A stretch of 10,000 nucleotides of DNA from Giesbergeria sp. (GTDB taxonomy: Bacteria; Pseudomonadota; Gammaproteobacteria; Burkholderiales; Burkholderiaceae_C), in assembly GCA_030690515.1 (NCBI GenBank), contig JAUYGP010000029.1, positions 1 through 10,000 of the forward strand, given 5' to 3'. Numbering within the stretch: the stretch's first letter is position 1; every line of letters begins with the position of its first letter. The position numbers were made by a program, and so were the translations under genes. A model generated the notes under the pieces. That model was not told where the DNA came from. It ran no database searches and saw only the letters and a list, made by a program, of their open reading frames with translations. Positions 1 to 4,640 of the stretch are shown one piece after another.

Positions 1-489
1 GAAGCACAATGGCGCACGATGGCTTGTGTCTCATCGTCATACGAGGCCCGTACATGGATGATGTATCGGTTAAAGGGCTCGCGTAACCCTGCGGCGCCGG
101 TGAACGGTGCAATGAGCGGTACCTTGGCCGCCGATGCAATGGGCAAGGCTGCCAGGGTAGTCGGTGTGCCAATGTACCCAAAGAGCGCCAATACACCGTC
201 GGAAATGAATTTACGGGTGTTGGCCACAGTGCGTTCGGGTTCGTAGCCATCGTCGGCCTTGCGCAATTCAATCTGACGGCCATGTACACCGCCTTTGGCG
301 TTGATAGCGTCAAAGTAGAGCTGTGCGCCTTCATTAAACCGAAGGCCTAACTCTGCAGAAGGACCTGAAAAAGGGGCTGACTGGCCCAGAACGATTTTGC
401 TGTCACCTTGTGCGAAAACTGATGTTGCAACGCCTGACAGAGCTAACAGGGAATAGTTTGAAAAAGCACGGCGATTCAGTTGCATCATG
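1..489 (-). CDS. Branched-chain amino acid-type ABC transporter substrate-binding protein (partial, 3' end outside window)
   Basis: Reading the minus strand from ATG at 489 gives 163 residues open to the window edge. The N-terminus is a signal peptide: twin arginines at 6-7 (NRRAFS, Tat-like), a hydrophobic stretch at about 12-24, and a probable cleavage after VFA at 24-26. The mature protein begins with IVLGQSAPFSGPSAELG, then GAQLYFDAINAKGGVHGRQIEL and LFGYIGTPTTLAALPIA, which is the fold-start pattern of the Peripla_BP_6 (LivJ-like) family. These are periplasmic ligand-binding lobes that feed an ABC permease, usually for amino acids, amides or similar small organics; the ligand cannot be told from this part. 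A second ATG at 486 is equally possible as the start. No strong Shine-Dalgarno sequence is visible. A possible -10 (TATAAC, minus strand, 513-518) lies just upstream, with a poor -35. The family call is firm and the substrate unknown. Confidence 0.88.
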
Positions 490-901
490 TAATGGCGCAG
501 GCCCCGATGTAGTTATATGAAATGGAGTTGAAACCAAGTTTCCAGCACTCTCCGCGTGACGGCGACGGGAGGCTACAACAAAACTCTGAGATGAAACTTT
601 CAAAAATTGGGTTGTTGGATATAGAGAACAAAAAGAGTTCTCTGTTACATGTTATGACTGGTTTTGAGTTAAATCACCTGCTGTAGATGGTATGGATTTG
701 AGAAATGGCATTCACCGACGCGGCATCGTCAGTAGTAGTTGAGACGCACCGCTGTAGCCGGGCGCAAAAGTTTGGGCGACGGTTCGGTATTAAATTGATA
801 CTGAAAGCCCCTTGCGCGCTACGAGGTAGGTACCATCACGGGCATGTATTCGGCCTAGCTGGAGCGGTAGCGGTTTGCTATCTCTACAGGAACGGGGGGT
901 G
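490..901. other. Intergenic stretch without a convincing gene
   Basis: This gap separates the substrate-binding protein gene from the 3' end of the YkgJ-like gene. It is visibly less GC-rich than the flanking genes between about 580 and 700. A short plus-strand open frame at 705-926 has no recognisable protein features, no good ribosome-binding site and ends in the repeat element, so I do not call it. The gap holds a perfect inverted repeat at 623-643 and a 10-bp direct repeat, GGTTTGCTAT, at 872-881 and 901-910. A stretch at 789-826 has vague similarity to the palindromic element described below. It probably carries the promoter of the minus-strand transporter gene. Confidence 0.6.
623..643. 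promoter_or_regulatory. Inverted repeat AGAGAAC-N7-GTTCTCT, candidate operator
   Basis: AGAGAAC (623-629) and GTTCTCT (637-643) are perfect complements separated by AAAAAGA. The site lies about 135-155 bp upstream of the start of the minus-strand substrate-binding protein gene, in the AT-richer part of the gap. The symmetry and spacing fit a dimeric repressor or activator site. A weak transcript hairpin is the alternative. No regulator can be named. Confidence 0.35.
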
Positions 902-965
902 GTTTGCTATGAATTTGGTAGCTTGAAGCGCTTTCCCATCAAGCGCTAGAGCCCTGCTTTATAAA
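902..965. repeat. Palindromic repeat element, copy A (intergenic / 3' end of YkgJ gene)
   Basis: The core holds AGCGCTT (927-933) and AAGCGCT (941-947) as a perfect 7-bp inverted repeat around TCCCATC, preceded by GGTAGCT (917-923). Its left 22 bases (902-923) match the left arm of the argF copy (2191-2212) at 16 of 22 positions. The TAG stop of the YkgJ-like gene (minus strand, 946-948) lies inside the element. From memory, unverified, motifs of the form ATAGCTG..AGCGCTT are dispersed widely in Comamonadaceae genomes. The right boundary is approximate. The hairpin may also act as a weak 3' stem for the minus-strand operon, though no run of U follows. Confidence 0.6.
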
Positions 966-1215
966 AGACACCCGCAGGGCAGGACGGGGGGCGCCATTCG
1001 TAGATGCCGCAGGCGGCCTGGCTGCCCACTTTGCCCGTGAGGGCGGCGCAGCGCGGCGGGCTGTGGTCGGTGCCGCGCATGCGGCAGGTGCTGCCGGTCA
1101 CTTCCACGGCCAGCCCATCGGGCACATCGCCGCCCATGTCCTGGGTTTCATGCACCGAGAAGTCCACGCGAAAACTGGCGCAGCAGGCGCCACAGGTCAG
1201 GCAGGGGTGGGTCAT
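946..1215 (-). CDS. YkgJ-like cysteine-cluster protein (CxxCxxCC family), apparently shortened at the C-terminus
   Basis: This 89-residue protein starts with C5-x2-C8-x2-C11-C12 and carries further cysteines at 44, 56, 69 and 79, including the family-typical stretch CGIYEWRP at 69-76. This is the pattern of the YkgJ/UPF0153 zinc- or iron-chelating domain, a small cytosolic metal-binding family without a settled biochemical role. After C79 the sequence (PAGVFYKAGL) no longer resembles what I remember of the family, which usually continues with a short tail rich in Arg and Ala. That stretch and the TAG stop are encoded by, or right next to, palindromic repeat copy A, so the natural C-terminus seems to be replaced. 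The start ATG (1213-1215) overlaps the stop of the upstream HD-domain gene (ATGA), implying coupled translation. Whether it is functional or a degraded gene is open. Confidence 0.8.
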   Translation of the reverse strand: MTHPCLTCGACCASFRVDFSVHETQDMGGDVPDGLAVEVTGSTCRMRGTDHSPPRCAALTGKVGSQAACGIYEWRPPSCPAGVFYKAGL

Positions 1216-1883
1216 GCGCTGCCCCCGTGCAGGGCTACCAGGGCTCGCGCGAGGTTCTGGCGGGCTGCGGCTTCGTAGCGGGCAAAAAACCAGTCGGTGC
1301 CATAGATGCGCGGGCGGTCCAGAAAAGACTGCAGCACGGCGCTGCGGCCCGCGATGTAGCGCGCGCGGCGTACAAAAAAATACTCGTGGCGCACATTGCG
1401 CTCGAACTGGTCGTACACCGCAGTGCCTTGGCCCAGGATGGCCAGGTCAATGTCCACCACCCACTGGGCATCGCCCGTCAGCGGGCCGGGTGTGTGGCGT
1501 GTGTCCAGAATGTGCTGGTGCACGGTGTCCACCAGGGCTACAGGCAATGTCTGCGCACGCAGAAAGCGGGCGGCCCAGTCGGCGCTGCGCTCTTCATTGT
1601 GGGCGCTCCAGGGCCAGTAGACCGCGTCATGGAACCACAGGGCCAGTGCCATCGCCGCAGGGTTGTGCAGAACCCCCGGGAGGTCGTGCTGTACGGTGTG
1701 CAGATGCTGCAGGCACGCGTGCAGATGGGTGGTGTCGTGGTAGGCGCGCGGCCAGCGCGACCAGCTGCGTATCAGCCGCTGGCCTTCACGCTGCCATGCT
1801 GGATGGTCGCGCTGCAGCGCAGCGCCCAGGGCCTGCCATTGGGCCTGGAGTTCTGCGGCGTGTGCGGGGGCGCGCCAGAGCAT
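1212..1883 (-). CDS. HD-domain predicted metal-dependent phosphohydrolase
   Basis: A 223-residue soluble protein with no signal peptide or membrane segment. Visible motifs are a first histidine patch YHDTTHLHACL (48-58), the His-Asp pair in ALWFHDAVY (HD at 85-86), NEERSA (96-101), ILDTRH (125-130) and the acidic DIDLAILG (144-151). Together they match the predicted HD-superfamily hydrolases of the COG4339 type, where His/Asp residues hold divalent metal for phosphomonoester or nucleotide hydrolysis. The natural substrate is not known and cannot be read from sequence. The gene starts 8 nt after argF stops and its stop overlaps the ATG of the YkgJ-like gene, so it is most likely the third gene of the argD operon. 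The ribosome-binding site is weak, consistent with coupling to argF translation. Confidence 0.85.
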   Translation of the reverse strand: MLWRAPAHAAELQAQWQALGAALQRDHPAWQREGQRLIRSWSRWPRAYHDTTHLHACLQHLHTVQHDLPGVLHNPAAMALALWFHDAVYWPWSAHNEERSADWAARFLRAQTLPVALVDTVHQHILDTRHTPGPLTGDAQWVVDIDLAILGQGTAVYDQFERNVRHEYFFVRRARYIAGRSAVLQSFLDRPRIYGTDWFFARYEAAARQNLARALVALHGGSA

Positions 1884-1891
1884 TCAGGACT

Positions 1892-2812
1892 TCATGCAAT
1901 CCGACCGAGCAGAAGGTACTCCATGAGGGCCTTCTGCGCGTGCATCCTGTTCTCTGCTTCATCCCACACCACGGACTGCGGCCCGTCGATCACGTCCGCT
2001 TCCACCTCTTCTCCCCGGTGCGCAGGCAGGCAGTGCATGAACAGCGCATCGGGTTTGGCGGCAGCCATCATCTCCTGGTCCACGCGCCAGTCGGCAAAGG
2101 CCTTTCTGCGCGCTTCGTTCTCTGCGTCGTAGCCCATGCTGGTCCACACGTCGGTGGTGACCAGGTCTGCGCCTTGGCAGGCGTCCATGGGGTTGCTGAA
2201 AAATTGATAGCTGTCAGCGCTTGCCCCGTGTACGCCAACGGCCAATTTTTCATCAACTTCATAGCCGCGTGGCGTGCTCACATGCACTTTGAAGCCCAAC
2301 AGTTCTGCCGCCTGCAGCCAGGTGTTGGCCATGTTGTTGCCGTCGCCCACCCAGGCCACGGTTTTGCCAGCAATGCTGCCCCGGTGCTCGATGAAGGTGA
2401 AGATGTCGGCCAGGATCTGGCAGGGGTGGAACTCGTTCGTCAGGCCGTTGATGACGGGCACACGCGAATGGGCGGCAAAATTCTCGATCTTGGTCTGTTC
2501 GAAGGTGCGGATCATCACCAGATCGACCATGCGGCTGATGACCTTGGCGCTGTCTTCAATCGGTTCGGCGCGGCCCAGTTGGCTGTCGCCTGTGGTCAGG
2601 TGCACCACGCTGCCGCCGAGCTGGTACATGCCCGCCTCAAAGCTCACGCGGGTGCGCGTGCTGGCCTTCTCGAAAATCATGGCCAGCGTGCGGTCCACCA
2701 GCGGGTGGTGCTTTTCGTAGGCCTTGAACTTTTTCTTGATGATGGCAGCGCGCTCGAACAGATAGGTGTATTCGTCGGCACTCAGATCGTTGAATTGCAG
2801 GTAATGTTTCAT
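1892..2812 (-). CDS. argF: Ornithine carbamoyltransferase
   Basis: This enzyme makes citrulline from ornithine and carbamoyl phosphate in the cytosolic arginine pathway. The 306 residues match the family length. The carbamoyl-phosphate loop FEKASTRTR ends at 55 (STRTR 51-55), HPCQ is at 129-132, a nucleotide-fold-like VAWVGDGNNMANTW is at 152-165, DVWTSMG at 221-227 and the ornithine-side HCLPAHRGEEV at 260-270; all key motifs are intact. I chose the ATG at 2812 (MKHYLQFNDL) because the family starts there; the frame stays open further upstream, but that part overlaps argD. The ATG is 5 nt after the argD stop. Oddity: residues V186-N207 are encoded exactly by a 66-bp palindromic repeat (copy B). 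This falls in a region I recall as variable and surface-exposed, between GYE and the NPMDAC helix, so activity is probably kept. Confidence 0.96.
   Translation of the reverse strand: MKHYLQFNDLSADEYTYLFERAAIIKKKFKAYEKHHPLVDRTLAMIFEKASTRTRVSFEAGMYQLGGSVVHLTTGDSQLGRAEPIEDSAKVISRMVDLVMIRTFEQTKIENFAAHSRVPVINGLTNEFHPCQILADIFTFIEHRGSIAGKTVAWVGDGNNMANTWLQAAELLGFKVHVSTPRGYEVDEKLAVGVHGASADSYQFFSNPMDACQGADLVTTDVWTSMGYDAENEARRKAFADWRVDQEMMAAAKPDALFMHCLPAHRGEEVEADVIDGPQSVVWDEAENRMHAQKALMEYLLLGRIA
2192..2257. repeat. 66-bp palindromic repeat element, copy B, in frame inside argF
   Basis: GTTGCTGAAAAATTG (2192-2206) and CAATTTTTCATCAAC (2243-2257) are inverted repeats matching at 14 of 15 positions, with a perfect inner 10 bp (2197-2206 with 2243-2252). 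Between them lies ATAGCTG..AGCGCTTG, shared with copy A. The element is exactly 22 codons and begins and ends on codon boundaries of argF (residues 186-207). The symmetry is far beyond what coding sequence needs, and it would fold into a long-armed hairpin in the mRNA. It is most simply a miniature, probably immobile repeat that inserted into or replaced a variable loop. Confidence 0.75.
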
Positions 2813-2817
2813 GGTGT

Positions 2818-4014
2818 TTACTCGGCCAGAAAGGTGTGCACCAGGGGTGTGAGTTTGGCGACAATTTCGTCGGCTTCCGCGGTGGTGAGAATCAGCGGGG
2901 GCACCAGGCGGATCACGCTGTCGGCCGTGACGCTCAGCAGCAGCCCCGCCTCGGCCGCGCGCCCAATCAGCACGCCGCAAGGCTTGGTCAGCTCGATGCC
3001 CAGCATCAGGCCCTGGCCACGCACCTCTTTCACGCCGGGCAGGCTGCCCAGTTCGCGTTCCAGCGCAGCGCGCAGGTGCGCGCCTACAGTGGCGGCGTTT
3101 TGCAGCAGGCCATCTTCTTCCATGATGCGGATGGTTTCCACCCCGGCGCGCATGGCCAGTGGGTTGCCGCCAAAGGTGGTGCCGTGGTTACCGGGCTGCA
3201 GCACCGTGGCGGCCTTGGGGCCGGCCACCACCGCACCGATGGGCACGCCCGAGCCCAGGCCCTTGGCCAGGGGCATGACGTCGGGCACGATACCGGCCCA
3301 CTGGTGCGCAAACCATTTGCCGGTGCGGCCCACGCCGCACTGCACCTCGTCGATCATCATCAGCCAGTCGCGATCAGTGCACAGCTGGCGCAGCTGCTGC
3401 AGGTACTCTGCCCGCATGGCGTTGATGCCGCCCTCGCCCTGGATGGTCTCGAAGAACACCGCCACCACGTTGGGGTTGCCCTCGGTGGCCTGTTTGATGG
3501 CATCGATATCGTTCATCGGCACACGGATGAAACCCTCGACCAGCGGGCCGAATCCACTGTAAATTTTTGGGTTGCCGGTGGCCGACATGGTGGCGATGGA
3601 GCGGCCATGAAAGGCTTTTTCGTACACCACGATTTCGGGTTTGGCGATGCCCTTGTCCACGCCGTATTTGCGTGCGATCTTGAGAGCGGCCTCGTTGGCC
3701 TCCAGCCCCGAATTGCAGAAGAACACGTTACTCATGCCCGAGAGTTCCACCAGCTTTGCGGCGAGCTGCTCTTGCAGGGGGATGTGGTAGTAGTTGGACG
3801 TGTGGATCAGTGTGCCGATCTGCTCCTGCAAGGCAGGCACCAGTCGGGGATGGTTGTGGCCCAACGTGTTCACGGCAATGCCGCCCAGGCCGTCCAGGTA
3901 TTCCTTGCCGTTCACGTCCCAGACGCGGCAGCCTTGTCCACGGGCCAGTGCGATCGGTACGCGGCCATAGGTGTTCATCACGTGGGGCGAGGCGGCTTCA
4001 ATGAAGGCGGTCAT
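2818..4014 (-). CDS. argD: Acetylornithine aminotransferase (class III PLP aminotransferase)
   Basis: This enzyme converts N-acetylglutamate semialdehyde to N-acetylornithine, with glutamate as amino donor, in cytosolic arginine biosynthesis; many family members also serve lysine synthesis (N-succinyl-diaminopimelate step). The 398 residues match the family. Visible features are GLGGIAVNTLGHNHP near the N-terminus, FFCNSGLEANEAALK (PLP phosphate contact), YEKAFHGRS, FFETIQGEGG, the cofactor aspartate in MMIDEVQCGVGRTG, and the Schiff-base lysine K251 in PLAKGLGSGVPIGA, followed by GNHGTTFGGNPLA. The start ATG at 4014 has GGAG 8 nt upstream (minus strand, 4023-4026). It is the first gene of a minus-strand set with argF 5 nt downstream, fitting one arginine operon. 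Control probably acts from the 4015-4141 region, which holds dyad-symmetric sites. Confidence 0.96.
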   Translation of the reverse strand: MTAFIEAASPHVMNTYGRVPIALARGQGCRVWDVNGKEYLDGLGGIAVNTLGHNHPRLVPALQEQIGTLIHTSNYYHIPLQEQLAAKLVELSGMSNVFFCNSGLEANEAALKIARKYGVDKGIAKPEIVVYEKAFHGRSIATMSATGNPKIYSGFGPLVEGFIRVPMNDIDAIKQATEGNPNVVAVFFETIQGEGGINAMRAEYLQQLRQLCTDRDWLMMIDEVQCGVGRTGKWFAHQWAGIVPDVMPLAKGLGSGVPIGAVVAGPKAATVLQPGNHGTTFGGNPLAMRAGVETIRIMEEDGLLQNAATVGAHLRAALERELGSLPGVKEVRGQGLMLGIELTKPCGVLIGRAAEAGLLLSVTADSVIRLVPPLILTTAEADEIVAKLTPLVHTFLAE

Positions 4015-4069
4015 GCACTGTTCTCCAGACGGGGCGGGTGAGGGGCTGCGGCCAGCGCAACCCTGGAAA

Positions 4070-4084
4070 AATCGAGAACCGATT
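4070..4084. promoter_or_regulatory. Dyad AATCG-N5-CGATT near the presumed argD transcription start
   Basis: AATCGAGAACCGATT is a perfect 5-bp inverted repeat around AGAAC. It abuts a minus-strand TAGAAT (4084-4089) that may be the argD -10, which would place the dyad across the start of transcription, a usual repressor position. It does not resemble the E. coli ArgR box. Short enough to be chance. Confidence 0.28.
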
Positions 4085-4112
4085 CTAGGGCGTGAGCCCG
4101 CAGGGGTTGGTG

Positions 4113-4141
4113 ACGAATGCGCATTACTGCAATGCGCTCGT
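4113..4141. promoter_or_regulatory. Bulged inverted repeat upstream of argD, candidate operator
   Basis: ACGA+GCGCATT (4113-4125, with an extra AT between) pairs with AATGCGCTCGT (4131-4141) around ACTGC: 11 complementary positions with a 2-nt bulge. The core GCGCATT/AATGCGC is perfect over 7 bp. AATGCGC also occurs as a direct repeat 15 bp apart (4116-4122, 4131-4137), i.e. three half-sites. It lies roughly 100-127 bp upstream of argD, fitting a regulator-binding site for the arginine operon or the divergent gene. Confidence 0.4.
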
Positions 4142-4181
4142 TAGGCCGGACGTTCCTGGGGGAGTCAGCCAGGTGTCGGCA

Positions 4182-4199
4182 AACTCTTATATAAGAGTT
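4182..4199. promoter_or_regulatory. Perfect 18-bp palindrome AACTCTTATATAAGAGTT, candidate operator
   Basis: Both halves are exact reverse complements with no spacer. It sits 67-84 bp upstream of the DUF3579 ATG and directly abuts a TAGAAT that could be a -10. From memory, unverified, TCTTATATAAGA-type palindromes occur upstream of central-metabolism genes in Burkholderiales and are thought to bind a GntR-type regulator; I cannot name it with certainty. A dimeric repressor site overlapping a promoter is the best reading. Confidence 0.55.
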
Positions 4200-4265
4200 A
4201 GAATGCCGTGTTGCGACGCAACAAGCAGCGATCCTGCCCATCCGTCCCTAACCCTCCACTACCCG

Positions 4266-4592
4266 ATGGTCTCCCCTTCCAGCAAAGAAGTTTTCATCCA
4301 GGGCGTCACGCTCAGCGGAAAAACCTTCCGCCCGAGTGACTGGGCCGAGCGCCTGGCCGGGGTGATGAGCAGTTTTCGACCGGGCGGCGCCCGCCCCGGC
4401 AGCCACCTCAGCTATTCTCCCTGGTGTATCCCCACCACGCTCAATGGCGTGAAGTGCGTGGTGGTTAACCGCGCGCTGCAAGGCCATGAGCCCATGGCCT
4501 GGGATTTTGTGATGAACTTCGCGCGCGACAACGATCTGCAACTGGTTGAAGCCTGCCTGTTGCCCGACCCGCCACCAACCGACAAGGCCTGA
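4266..4592 (+). CDS. DUF3579 family protein
   Basis: A 108-residue soluble protein without signal or membrane segments. Recognisable conserved blocks are REVFIQGV-like (KEVFIQGVTLSGKTFRPSDW, 7-26), AERLAGVMSSFRPGG (27-41), SYSPWCIPTTLNGVKCVVVNRAL (49-71) and EPMAWDFVMNFARDNDLQ (75-92). This matches the betaproteobacterial DUF3579 family, whose function I do not know. I recall the family lying next to arginine-biosynthesis genes in relatives, and here it diverges from argD. I chose ATG 4266 because the family similarity starts about there; an in-frame ATG at 4203 would add 21 unconserved residues. No clear Shine-Dalgarno sequence precedes 4266, which leaves the start less certain than the gene. 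Confidence 0.85.
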   Translation: MVSPSSKEVFIQGVTLSGKTFRPSDWAERLAGVMSSFRPGGARPGSHLSYSPWCIPTTLNGVKCVVVNRALQGHEPMAWDFVMNFARDNDLQLVEACLLPDPPPTDKA

Positions 4593-4624
4593 GCCAGATT
4601 CCAACGCCCTGTTGGGGCTCTGGC
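4593..4624 (+). terminator. Hairpin between the DUF3579 and methyltransferase genes, possible attenuating terminator
   Basis: GCCAGA (4593-4598) pairs with TCTGGC (4619-4624) and CCAAC (4601-4605) with GTTGG (4611-4615), with a small asymmetric internal loop. It begins straight after the DUF3579 stop. No T-run follows, so intrinsic termination would be weak; it may instead be an mRNA-processing or stability stem. Confidence 0.4.
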
Positions 4625-4628
4625 AGGC

Positions 4629-4633
4629 AAGGA
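4629..4633 (+). promoter_or_regulatory. Ribosome-binding site deciding the methyltransferase start
   Basis: AAGGA lies 7 nt before ATG 4641, favouring that start over the in-frame ATG at 4650. Confidence 0.6.
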
Positions 4634-4640
4634 TGGGACA

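Larger units (their letters stand above)
4015..4265. other. Divergent regulatory region between argD and the DUF3579 gene
   Basis: About 250 bp with no gene of its own; short open frames here are antisense to each other and lack family features. It must hold the argD promoter (minus) and a promoter for the plus-strand DUF3579 gene. Three dyad symmetries occur: 4070-4084, 4113-4141 and 4182-4199. A minus-strand TAGAAT (4084-4089) could be the argD -10, with no good -35 behind it. A plus-strand TAGAAT (4199-4204) could be a -10 for the other side, also without a clear -35. Confidence 0.6.

Noticed and set aside
789..826. Possible fourth, decayed copy of the palindromic repeat
   Set aside because: ATTAAATTGATA followed by CTTGCGCGCTACGAGG only vaguely follows the order of the other copies, and no inverted arms remain.
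705..926. Possible small plus-strand gene of 73 residues in the left intergenic gap
   Set aside because: No Shine-Dalgarno sequence, no recognisable features, and its end lies within the palindromic repeat.
2813..2980. Longer argF start with 56 extra residues upstream of MKHYLQ
   Set aside because: The extension overlaps argD, is Arg-rich and is not part of the enzyme family; the ATG at 2812 fits family length and position.
1004..3562. Very long plus-strand open frame antisense to YkgJ, the HD gene, argF and argD
   Set aside because: Its translation is rich in Arg, Pro, Gly, His and Ala with no family features, and it runs opposite four well-supported genes. Long antisense frames are expected in GC-rich DNA with strong codon bias.
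2836..4041. 400-residue plus-strand open frame antisense to argD
   Set aside because: It is the complement of a clear aminotransferase gene, with His- and Gly-rich translation and no motif or ribosome-binding site.
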